From Hyposmocoma kahamanoa (Eukaryota; Arthropoda; Insecta; Lepidoptera; Cosmopterigidae): 64,000 nt of DNA. The position numbers and the translations under genes are program-made. Within the stretch, counting starts at the first letter, position 1, and each line of letters begins with the position of its first letter. The notes under the pieces were generated by a model that made no database searches, was not told where the DNA came from, and saw only the letters and a list, made by a program, of their open reading frames with translations. The DNA lies in assembly GCF_003589595.1 (NCBI RefSeq), contig NW_020653766.1:2040313-2104312 (forward strand), written 5' to 3'. Of the stretch, positions 13,901-49,869 are shown piece after piece.

Positions 13901-16900
13901 ACGTTTCGATATTTTGAAATTTCAATCAATGAGCTGCCATCTAGCGAATAATTGTTGAACGACGACGAATTGGAGTTATTAATTTAGTTCTCCAAAAAAG
14001 AAGCGACCATATTACATTACATTTAACCCATACGACCATTTTAACTGCCTCCCTGGCCGAACGGTTACCATGCCGGACTGCCACGCAGAGGCCCCAGGTT
14101 CGATTCCCGGGCCGGGAGAAATATTTGTATGGCCTACATTTACTTCTCTCATGAGTTTGGGTGTAATTTGTGGTTGTCTATGTGTGTGTCCATGGCACCC
14201 GCGACACAGGGTTTCCCTAGTGCGGGGCTATGTTGAGTGTGTGCGTTACTATAAAAACAATATTACAGGGATTTAAGCTTTACTTTCGTTTCTTGTAACA
14301 AACAATTTATTTCGATAAACAGAAATTTTAAAATTTATTAAAATAACACTTACCGATGATATGAAATACCACCACGGGTAATATTTTTGGTGTAGCTATC
14401 ATTTTTGCACTCGAAAACAGCACAATAAGGCATTTTCCTAGGATTTTAGAGACTTTGACTGGACTGAGCTCAGATAGGTCTGTCGAACGATAACCAACCA
14501 CTTCTAGTGTATTCATTGTTCTGTGAAAAATCCACAGGATTGTAAGGTGGGTATTGTGTGGAAATGTCTAAAAAAGATTTTTCCATCGAAATTTGTGATA
14601 AGCATGGAATTATACCAAATTCCGTACTCGTTTCTGCGCACGATTTTGGGCAGAAATGGCTCAAAACCTGGCGCTTCGGATAAAAGCCCGGTTAAAACCC
14701 GGGTTGATTGGGTTTTAACCCACTGCCTATCTCTGAATGTAACACGTCATGCCGTTTTTAAAATGTTTGTATGTATAATTGTTCCGTACGCGTTCCATTA
14801 ATTAATTCATTCTATTGCAACAAAATCTCCTTCAGTAACAGAGCCGACCTGGCTAAAGTTACTGAAGTATTAGAACCATTTTAAAAGCACTCCAATAACC
14901 GGTATCTTTTGTTTTCATTATCAATTAAAAAAACAAGCCGAATTCGTAGTTTTTTAATGTCGAAAAACCGATTTTCCGTGTGGTCGAAATATATGTAGTT
15001 ACATAATATAATTACTACAAATTATACATGATTAAATTTTTTTTTTTTCACACACTTAGAGCACCGCACTAGAGAAACCGTGTCGCGGGTGCCATGGACA
15101 CACCCATAGACAACCACAAATTACACCCAAACTCACGAGATAAATAAATATATAGTTTGTCTCTTTTGATGGAGTAAAATGACAGTTTACTGCGCAAAAG
15201 TGTTGCCCGCTTGCGAGCAGCTAGTGATTACAGTCGATAAATATTCTATCGACTATCGATTGAATAAAAAATAGCCGTTTGTGTTTCATTTGAATCATCC
15301 TCGGCATTCATCCAATTACTGAGCACAAGTTCAATTGAATTGTCAATTTTTGTAAGTTCATACATACACACACACACTGTATTTAGCACAATTTTTATGA
15401 AAAATACAAAGAGACGACATAATTATTTTAAAGTTTTTCATTTCAATTCAATAAGACAATCAAATCCACCGCGATACAGTAATCAACCACCGCTATTTTT
15501 GTTAAAATGTACATGAATAAAAATTTATCCCGATACTCGTACGCCAACTGTTCAAATAAACGTCATAACATTCACAACCCAATAATTTTTTGGCAAAATT
15601 TTATCTTCTTTCACAATCTATCGATAAAACTATCGACAACAACTACATAACTATTTAAAATTTTATGAAAGTGACAACCCTACAAATGTCATTTTACTAC
15701 GCCTTCAAAAAAGACAGACCATGACCTATAAGGCCATTGAAATATTTCTTCCGGCTCGGGAATCGAAAGCAGGACCTCTGCGTGGCAGTCGGACACGGTG
15801 ACCATCCGGCCACAGAGGCAGTTTTATTATAATATTAATCAACATCACATATGTGCGCTGATCCTAAAGTAAGAAACTAAGTACTTGTGTTATGAAAATC
15901 GGAAACAACTACACTACCATAAATACCCAGACCCAATGCTTGACCCGACCGGGGATCGAAGTCGGAACCTCAGAGACAACGACACCATGACAACCGGTGT
16001 GCTAGCCACTCGACCACGAAGGTCGTATTTATATAACTAAGATACTACATAGACAATAGACATTGCAATATATTGTATACTATAAAATGTACTTCAGTAA
16101 CGCTTTGATCATTTTGCAAACAATATTAAAGATAAATAGATACAATAGAGGTGTAAGTGTAAAATGTAAAAGAGACTGTTAAAATCGATAGCGTCTGGAG
16201 TCTAGACCAGTACATTGAACTAATTTTTCAATTTGGGTGCGTTATATCTCGTGTCTATGAAGTTAACGACACAAGGGGTCTATTATAGACATTCAAAGTT
16301 AATGAACTTTTGTTGGATCTCTTTGATGAGCCCAAGTCTTTTTATATGGGGCGAAAAAAATTGATACAAAGTTTATTTATTAGCAAAAGAAAAATTCCTT
16401 CGATCGGGCTGGAGTTGAACCAGAGACATTTTCGCGTAAGGCTATTGCTCTCCCAACTAAGCTAAGGAACGAATGAGAACAAGTAATAATTTCTCTATGT
16501 GCGAAAATTGTGCGTCGTAGAATACTTACTATATTTCTACTTAGTTCACTAAGGGTCGTATTCTAGAACTCTACTCAATGCTCAAGTAAGGATTGCACTG
16601 GAAACACAAGCAATGGAAATACGACCCTAATGGCAAGGACTTGTGTATGATTTTCAGTGCTCACTGCAAAACTCAAGTTCTGACTTGAGCATTGAGTAGA
16701 GTTCTGGAATACGACCCTAAGGTGAGATTCATATGTAACCGACTGCAAAAAAAGGAGGAGGTTCCTTGTTCGGTTGTATTTTTTGTATGTACGTTGTGCG
16801 ATTACTTCGACTGTGAACTGGCAATAAGTACTATCTCATTTTTGACAACATTACAGGATGAAAAAAATTGTTTGCGTCATTTATATAGCATCTGGTTTAT

Positions 16901-19900
16901 TAAATAAAAATACGTAGTTTTTAGATATTTTTATTACACATGTATATGCCTATATACACTGCGTATTTTTATTTAATAAACCAGATGATACATAAATGAT
17001 TTTTTCTTCATCCTGTAAAGTTGTTAAAATTGAAATAGTAACGGTTGCCAGTTTACAGTCTCTCATCACTCTCTCATCTCATGATTCTTTTTTGTTGGAA
17101 AGAGGGTACCTTATTATTGGTCCCATTTAAATTTAAAAAAAATATTCCTCCTCTAAAGGTGGCAAAGGGGATGAATCCGGACTCGCGCACTTTACGGTAA
17201 CCAATTACAATAAAACTTGGCAAGTTAATGTAATTTCACGACAATTTGTAATTTAACGTAATTTTTTTTTTTCATAAAGTTATTTAGGACAAACTTGTAA
17301 CTTATTGTTATATGACTATAGGTAATATACTATGGTTTCATAATAATATTACCTGATGTTAAGCGACAAGGAACCTTATTATATAGGCGTAATCTTAACC
17401 CTAACTCATCTAAAACCTAACTCGTTAGGCAGAAAAAATCGATAGTTAATGTCCTGCCTGATCGAAGGAAAATTTCTTTACGTTGATTCGATAATCGTAT
17501 CTAATTGTAACAACAAAGTATTGGTGTATCTACTTTCACAAAAAATACTTATGTAAGTAAATATGACTTTCAAAAATTTGAAATATAGAATGATCTGAAA
17601 ATTCGCAGGCGCTTCGAGTATTAATAATGCACATTGGCGTCAACGCTATTAAAGTAAGACATCGTTTTTGTTTGTTCGTAATGAGGTTATTAACATATGA
17701 GTACTATAGCACTCACTGGGCTTTACTGTTCTTAACGCAATTAGTAATAGAGCTGATTTCAATCATGACGTGTTTTTGAGTCAGACAAAAAGCCTTTCCG
17801 GTGTCAAAGTGTAAATAAAAAACATTAAAAATGTTGATCTATAATCTCTTACCATCTTTCGTGTAATATTACACTTACTCTTTCATAAACATTATAAAAT
17901 ACAGCTCTAAGTTTCGTTTGATAGTCTCTTCGTTATCACCATATTATACTGACTGCAATAATACGGTGGACGAGGTAACACCTAATCTAACTGCAATAGT
18001 TTATTATGGCTTTATAAGATGTGTAAGATTTGGTATTATTATGATGAAATACGAGATTTAGGTATAAGATTCCAATAATTATTATTCTGGGCGATTTTCG
18101 TCAATTAAAAACTTAAAACTTTCCCGCCAATTCTTAAAATGCGCGCTAAAACATTATGTTTAAAATGACCATAGACAATGCAACATTTTAAAATTATTAT
18201 TTACTTAATGAGCATTGACTATAAAGCCATCAACTTAAACGGGTAACAAATAACTAAGAAACTCAAAATTGAATTTCAGTAAAAATCGTAACTACAAAAT
18301 CCCGCCATTTTTTACATTTTAAAAGAAGAAACTTCTATTTTTTGTTTAAATTCAGCTAGTGGCAAAAACGGTACGGACTTTTTGGTCAACCCATTATTTC
18401 AAACAGCACTAAAGTACACATAACACAACGAACAGAACAAAAACAGTGTTAAAGCATTTCGTAAAGAAGTCTAATACTTTTGTATGTACCTACAACTAAC
18501 TTTAGTATGGGACATTTGAAAATCTTTTTGTTCGTTTGTTTCGTAATCTCTCATTTATCTAAACTGCACGTACACTAAACACGTGTAAACAATCCATAAA
18601 ACAATAAGGAAGCGTTAAATTTTGCGTAGGAAGGACCGTCTGTTGATGACATTACAAATTGCGTTTGTGTAATGAATTCTACAGTATGGAGGAATTTCGT
18701 TTAAAGAAATTTGTATTTAATATAGTTGCTGTATTCGTTGAAACGTTGTATTAAATGTCATATTTTTTTGTTATTGGTGACTATGATTATGCCATTCAAA
18801 TAGCAATATTGTGACATTGGTAATATGAAATATATTTTTCTATTCATTTCTTTGGATTTAATCCACATTAATTTTATCAGATGACGTTTGAGGAAAGCGC
18901 AAATACAGAATTTATAATAGAATTTTGGTTTGATTTTTTTATTTTCATAGTCTAAAATTGATAGAGGTGATCTTTGGGGATATGAATTAAGTTTTTTTTT
19001 TCAAAGGCTCTTTCTGTAGGTAACATTTTCATCATCACAAAAAACGCCAAATAACATAGTTAAACACGCGGAAAAGAAATGTAATTACAACAGGAATGTA
19101 AAATTATTTTTTATTGTAATTGTTTTTGTTTTACACATTAAGGTGTTTGTTTTAGAATTAAGAAGGGTTATTGTTGCGTTTGTCGTGCATGTTTGAGGGT
19201 CTTAACAAATGACTGCCATTAGTATTATGCACTGTCATGCTGAATATTGTGTTTTTACTTTTTTTATGAAAAATACTACAATATAGCAATAATATTAAGG
19301 TAAATATAATAAAAAGTAATTAACTAGTCAAATTTTCAATATCATTTATGGTAACTAATAACTATATCACTTACTTTATTATTATACTTGGACACAGAGG
19401 CTGCATAAATTAGATATTTAAACATTATATTTAGGTACATAGCTGATCTATACACACCTAGGAATGAGATTCAAGGAATTCAAGGTGCAATAAGCATTAA
19501 AAAAGACTTCTGAATTTACATGCCACGGCGGGGCATTACTTGGTGTATGCAATTTATATTGAAAACAAACAAAAATATATATAAATTTCAATAAATAAGC
19601 ATGAAAATGGGTAACAATCACAAGAAATAGTGAAAAGTCAAAATTATGCAATAAAATTATTCTCACAGAGAGAAAAGAAGAATACAACTTCATTAACAAA
19701 GAAACAGTATTGTTAGGGCAAGTTTTAATTATCATGTTTTTGTTTGTGATACCATAAACCCCCAGAGACATTAACCAGTAGCAAAAATGTAGTTTCTTTT
19801 ACTATTTGTAATTTTTTAGAATTTTCTTTTTTTTAATGACAAGACTTCACATGTCACCCTCAATAAAAAAGAAGTGATTTAAAAAAAAAGAAGTGATAAA

Positions 19901-20999
19901 AATAAATAAGCTAATGTATCTTTTTCAATATCTAGTGGAAGTTAGATATATTAGCCACCAACAAATAGTATACAAAGTTTTGTTAAGTTATTTTATTATT
20001 AGGTGATGCAATTTAAAATGATGGTTTCTTATTATGTTTACCAATTAGCTAAATGCTTAACAATAAGGATTAATTATGTAGTCTGAAATTTTACATTAAT
20101 GTGAGTAGTAGATAATTTGTTTAAATGCCAGAACTTTAAAATTACAGCACATAAACTATGATGAAAATAACAATTAAATTGTACATTTCCAATAACTACA
20201 CTGTTATCTAACAGATAGGGTAAAACAGATAATAGCTATTGTTGTACTTACTAAATCATTTTGAGATACTTATGCTTATCTCATGTAAAGACTGTTCTAT
20301 TTATATGTCATAGAATACTTGTTTGGCAAAATACCAAAAGCACATTGAACCTGGGGTGTCATTTTATTATATTATTATTTTTAGTTAAGCAATGGACATA
20401 CTATGAAATACCTCTTTGTTGACAAAGGAATGATGACTATACAGCCAGTCCTTTGAAAAAAAGAAACAATACGTTGTAATGTTACTAAACGTTAGTAACA
20501 GCAGTGTATGCAATTAACATTAATTATGTTTAGAATAGTTTAATCCAAGCGAAGAATATAAGGCCGTTACGTACAGAGTAAAAATGCGCAATCAAGACCG
20601 TGGCCCACTTTTGAAATTACGAAATATTACAATCACGGAAGGGTCCCGTGCCCATAGGTACGTTTATCTACGCGTTGTATATAGATACGTAGCGCCACGG
20701 GCCTAACAAAGAATGCAACCTTCGAGTAGATAAATAGCCAAAGGTCTCAACAAACAAATTACTTCCTCATATACTTTCTAGAACGTTTTTATCGTGTATT
20801 TATGAAGAAAACTCGACTCATACACACCCCATATTGATTTTGTAAGGGGTCGTGACAATCAGCTGATGGCCCTTTGGCTACTTATTTACATGGTGGCCCT
20901 CGAACGCAGTAGCTGCTTTGTAATAACGATAACAAAGAAAGGATACAGTTTAATGACATCTGTGTCCATACGACGTTTCCCAGCGCTCGGTGACGACAT
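1820..20999 (-). CDS. UBE2H: UBE2H-type E2 ubiquitin-conjugating enzyme, four visible coding exons (3' end off the window)
   Basis: Joining the minus-strand exons 20999-20947, 7007-6931, 3486-3319 and 1948-1820 gives one frame of 142 residues plus a split codon; phases match at every junction. The protein starts [15 protein letters not shown] and contains [24 protein letters not shown], the E2 HPN motif (HPNIDE) and the catalytic site GTVCLDVIN. The active-site Cys is residue 87, as in human UBE2H. Known family role: accepts ubiquitin from E1 and passes it on with an E3, notably the CTLH/GID complex. The last visible exon ends in EEYKKKVS plus one base; human UBE2H has about 40 more residues, so the terminal exon lies left of position 1. 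I looked for it in 1-1800 and found only repeats. Introns are about 13.9, 3.4 and 1.4 kb and filled with transposons. It is head to head with Crk. Confidence 0.96.
2838..3012 (-). mobile_element. Dispersed repeat C, copy 1
   Basis: On the minus strand it reads TCAACCGTGACCATGG, GGCCCGAAACGTTGGTTTGT, TATACGCGATTTAAATCCGG and GTAACAATCGCGAAAACC. Other copies: 12530-12666, 44692-44866, 53664-53803, 55272-55420. The conserved ends suggest a non-autonomous element about 150-175 bp long. Confidence 0.75.
3319..3486 (-). CDS. UBE2H: UBE2H coding exon 3 (catalytic)
   Basis: 168 bases between acceptor CAAG and donor GTAAGC. It encodes [19 protein letters not shown], the HPNIDE motif and [17 protein letters not shown] with catalytic Cys87. 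Position and residues fit UBE2H better than other E2s, which lack this [14 protein letters not shown] context. Confidence 0.97.
3797..4282. mobile_element. TIR element family D, full copy
   Basis: 486 bp bounded by CATCGAGTATATAACCAGAA and, inverted, GGTTATATACTCGATG. Inverted ends extend through AATAGAGACGAAAT on the left. Flanks TCTATAGG and TCTACAAG agree at 6 of 8 bases, a possible eroded 8-bp target duplication. No coding capacity. Confidence 0.75.
5955..6756. mobile_element. TIR element with TAA duplication, carrying a SINE
   Basis: The left end GAGTGGTTACACACGGCG is mirrored by CGCCGTGTGCAAAGACTC. Flanking TAA at 5952-5954 and 6757-6759 is a 3-bp duplication, typical of PIF/Harbinger-like elements. 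The interior has nested GCGC-rich palindromes (CAGCGATGCAATCGCGCG, mirrored by CGCGCGCTTGCATCGCTG). A family 2 SINE has inserted at 6139-6362. Confidence 0.7.
6139..6362 (-). mobile_element. tRNA-derived SINE, family 2, copy 1
   Basis: The minus strand begins CTGCCTCCGTGGCCGAACGG (box A-like TGGCCGAACGG) and has GGTTCGATTCC as box B. The body contains GAGTTTGGGTGTAATTTGTG and GGTGCCATGGACACAC on the plus strand, with an (AAC)n tail. Close copies: 14043-14256 and 27261-27457 (plus), a split copy at 15058-15822, and a 3' piece at 22770-22812. Confidence 0.85.
6931..7007 (-). CDS. UBE2H: UBE2H coding exon 2
   Basis: 77 bases between acceptor CAG (7010-7008) and donor GTAAGT (6930 downward). It encodes residues 19-43 ([12 protein letters not shown]..., ending FFGPPG) with one base at each end from split codons. 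This is the N-terminal beta-sheet of the UBC fold. Confidence 0.95.
7729..7985 (+). mobile_element. LINE 3' end remnant (RTE-like)
   Basis: It reads [28 protein letters not shown] before frameshifts and stops, followed by W-R-HTR and an (AGA)n tail at about 7968-7980. The [17 protein letters not shown] motif is typical of the C-terminus of insect RTE-like reverse transcriptases. Confidence 0.7.
8265..8540. mobile_element. TIR element family E, copy 1 (right end eroded)
   Basis: It begins CATTGACTTACAAATAAATG and shares its whole interior, inverted, with 40051-40336, including GTTCGACTGACAGCGAAGC on one strand. Its right terminus diverges after GACGTCCATATAATTCCC. Confidence 0.7.
8899..9050 (+). 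repeat. Dispersed repeat A, copy 2
   Basis: GTATTTCTGTCGCCAAGCAG, then AAGGGTGCTAGTGAAATTAC and GGCACATGGGACTTGGCAAC mark a diverged copy. Confidence 0.7.
9938..10213 (+). repeat. G-rich 12-bp minisatellite
   Basis: About 275 bases of tandem GGGGGTCGGT(C/T)A with drift to GGGGGTGGGTTA at the right end. Every repeat brings runs of 4-5 G on the plus strand, so G-quadruplex formation is likely. The TTAGGGGG phase resembles a telomere motif, but the insect telomere unit is TTAGG and this array lies inside a gene. Confidence 0.85.
10214..10312. repeat. Palindromic AATT-rich block after the minisatellite
   Basis: It contains a perfect 24-base palindrome at 10281-10304 (ATTGACAATTAA and its mirror) and repeated TTTAATTGC units in both directions. 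It abuts the G-rich array with no gap. Confidence 0.6.
10599..10875. mobile_element. TIR element with GCGC-rich palindromes
   Basis: The left end TTAGAGGGCTTTACACA is mirrored by TGTAAAGGGGGCTAA. Inverted similarity continues through CTTTCGCGCGTGAT and ATCACGCGCGAAAG. The interior has repeated GCGCGCGTGTAAAG-like segments. Non-coding. Confidence 0.65.
11468..11760 (+). repeat. Dispersed repeat A, copy 3
   Basis: The longest copy: GCAGGGAAATACTGGCAC, CCGCCAAGCGGTAATGCGAG, GCGTTCCGGTTTTAAAGGG, CACATAGGACTTTTCAACTT, and the 3' part GAGTGGCATTGCAACTGTTA and CGGACAGGCATGTCGCTTA. Confidence 0.75.
12530..12666 (+). mobile_element. Dispersed repeat C, copy 2 (diverged)
   Basis: GGCCCGAAATGTTGGTTTGT, then ACAATCACGAAAGCCTGAG. 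The start is rearranged relative to other copies. Confidence 0.6.
12990..13135 (-). mobile_element. tRNA-derived SINE, family 1, copy 2
   Basis: The minus strand reads CCTGGTAGCCAAATGGTTTG (box A-like) and GGTTCGTATCCGGGC (box B-like). Confidence 0.65.
13440..13686 (+). mobile_element. Dispersed repeat J, uninterrupted copy
   Basis: It contains ATCTGGACGATTCGATTTGT, TCAATAGATTCGCTTGAAA and the end AATGTACATCCTTA. It matches, inverted, the two halves flanking the hAT-like element at 55912-56401, and so shows the empty site. Confidence 0.7.
14043..14256 (+). mobile_element. tRNA-derived SINE, family 2, copy 2
   Basis: CTGCCTCCCTGGCCGAACGG, GGTTCGATTCCCGGGCCGG, GAGTTTGGGTGTAATTTGTG and GCGACACAGGGTTTCCCTAG in order; nearly full length. 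Confidence 0.85.
14290..14525 (-). pseudogene. THAP-domain first exon of a P-element-like gene, fragment 1
   Basis: On the minus strand an ATG at 14433 encodes [17 protein letters not shown], then [10 protein letters not shown], ending at a consensus donor GTAAGT (exon end 14354). C-x4-C followed by a YHR (FHRFP-like) end is the start of a THAP zinc finger (C2CH). The rest of the domain would be in a second exon that is absent here. The upstream leader AGAAGTGGTTGGTTATCGTT is shared with two other loci. Confidence 0.7.
15058..15822 (-). mobile_element. tRNA-derived SINE, family 2, split by a TIR element
   Basis: The 3' half (15058-15146) and 5' head (15725-15822, TGCCTCTGTGGCCGGATGG on the minus strand) are separated by about 580 bases at 15147-15724. 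The insert has mirrored ends (TTTGTCTCTTTT...GTAAAATGACA and TGTCATTTTACTACG...AAAAAAGACAGACC) and TATA at both junctions. Confidence 0.7.
15937..16028 (-). mobile_element. tRNA-derived SINE, family 3
   Basis: The minus strand reads CCTTCGTGGTCGAGTGGCTA (box A-like), CTTCGATCCCCGGTCGGGTC (box B-like), then GGGTCTGGGTATTTATGG. A third, distinct tRNA-headed family. Confidence 0.7.
16385..16474 (-). mobile_element. tRNA-like element, family 4, copy 1
   Basis: The minus strand reads CGTTCCTTAGCTTAGTTGGG (box A TAGCTTAGTTGG), GGTTCAACTCC (box B), then CCCGATCGAAGGAATTTTT. Weak acceptor pairing and the shared 3' tail with 56718-56806 argue for a tRNA-derived repeat. Confidence 0.6.
16553..16717. 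mobile_element. Palindromic MITE with TAA duplication, copy 1
   Basis: 165 bp. GGGTCGTATTCTAGAACTCT is mirrored by AGAGTTCTGGAATACGACCC. TAA flanks at 16550-16552 and 16718-16720. An internal AATACGACCCTAA repeats the end sequence. Probably PIF/Harbinger-derived. Confidence 0.8.
16735..17170 (+). mobile_element. Lepidopteran-type dispersed repeat split by a palindromic insert
   Basis: The outer parts (CGACTGCAAAAAAAGGAGGA and TTTTTTGTTGGAAAGAGGGT, then GGTCCCATTTAAATTT) match an uninterrupted copy at 47738-47895. Between them, about 16800-17060 is an inverted repeat with arms near 95 bases (ATCTGGTTTATTAAATAAAA mirrored across a short centre at about 16940). Confidence 0.7.
17180..20940. other. 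AT-rich UBE2H intron 1 stretch
   Basis: No coding exon is recognised on either strand. It holds one copy of dispersed repeat G (about 18205-18320, with AAACTCAAAATT and CCCGCCATTTTTTAC). The rest is low-complexity AT-rich sequence. Confidence 0.5.
20947..20999 (-). CDS. UBE2H: UBE2H coding exon 1
   Basis: The start codon is at 20999 with A at -3. The exon encodes 17 residues, [17 protein letters not shown], plus the first two bases of Leu18, then donor GTATCC. The next exon supplies the third base of the CTT codon. The match to the vertebrate UBE2H N-terminus fixes the start. Confidence 0.95.
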
Positions 21000-22031
21000 C
21001 CTCGTGATCTATAGTGAATAAATCACAATATCGGACACGAACACTAGCACTAAATTACACTCGACACAGCGAGACCAAATTTTTCGTACACCAGCCAACA
21101 GTCAGAAAAATAACATTGTAGAAAAACAATGGACACGAACCATAGACTAAAATTTTGGAAGATGATGTGTAATAGCATGGGTGCCAACATGGCAACAATA
21201 ATTATAACGTTTTTTGAACGTAGTCTATAGCACAATAACGTTATTATTAGTATTATTTATTTGTTGAGCATTGGCTCTATAGCTGATGACTCTAAAGCCA
21301 TCAGCTTAAACAAGCAACAAACAATTTAAGAAACTGAAAACGTAATAATAATTAAAGTAAAAATTAATTTGTGATAAAACTGTAACTATAAAAACCCGCC
21401 ATTTTTCTTTCACAATAACGTTATTTTTCACAAATTCTGTGAACTCTATTCCTGGCTCACCGTGTTAGAAAGAGATAGCACTATACAATTTTTTTCGGGT
21501 TCATTTAGTTACTCATTTGAATTTGATCTCAATTTTTGATTGAAAAGCGTGATGATGCATGCGTCAAAAATAGAAAAAAAGTATATTTTCCAGTCTATGC
21601 CCCGTCATCAGCGAAAGTTTGTGTGTGTGGCTAACTGGTATTATTTATATTTAAATGTTAATTTTAGACTAATTCGATACAAATTCTCGAAAATTGTTAC
21701 CGGAAGGTGCGTGCTGGAGCAGTGACGCACAATCAATGCGCTGAGAATGCGGAAACTTGTAATCTTTGTACGGTGAAGTCGGGAACGATGATGACACTAT
21801 CAGAAAAAAATACATGTCAACAAATTCCAATTATCTCGAATTATAGCCGTGGGATTGGCGTTCTGTCGTGATAGAGACTCTCTATATAGTTGGCTGATGG
21901 AGTTTAATCTGTGGGAATATAAGCGGGAATAGTGTAACAGTGATGGGAAGCGTTTAATTTCATTTCCGGCAAAACATGTCGGGGTAAGCGAAGTTTTGGG
22001 AGTGTTAATTGTGGTAACAACGCGCTACAGC
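21000..22031. promoter_or_regulatory. Divergent intergenic region between UBE2H and Crk
   Basis: The two start codons face away from each other with 1,032 bases between them, so this stretch must hold both 5' leaders and probably both promoters. A repeat copy (about 21255-21410, ending in a CCCGCCATTTTT stretch) lies inside it. No convincing TATA box is placed at a useful distance from either start. Leaders with additional non-coding exons cannot be excluded, so the real promoters could lie elsewhere. Confidence 0.5.
21255..21410 (+). repeat. Dispersed repeat G, intergenic copy
   Basis: GTTGAGCATTGGCTCTATAG, AAGCCATCAGCTTAAACAAG and AACTATAAAAACCCGCCATT. Other copies: about 18205-18320 and 31290-31400. 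Confidence 0.6.
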
Positions 22032-49716
<27,685 letters not shown>

Positions 49717-49860
49717 GTGGTACCAATAAGTACCGAAATTGGTACCGTAGCTACAACAAACCAGAATTGATACCACAAATACTGCAATTGGTACCAAATG
49801 TACCAGAAATACAGCAGTTGGTACCAAATGCACCACAAATATTGCAACAATGTTACCATA
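49717..49860 (+). repeat. GGTACC-containing degenerate tandem repeat at the start of the Crk 3' UTR
   Basis: Directly after the Crk stop, TGGTACCAA or close variants recur about every 30 bases (49719, 49739, 49791, 49819), interleaved with ACCACAAATA(C/T)TGCAA and ACCAGAAATACAGCAG variants. This is a short degenerate tandem repeat in the presumptive 3' UTR. No function is visible. Confidence 0.6.
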
Positions 49861-49869
49861 TGTTTATTC

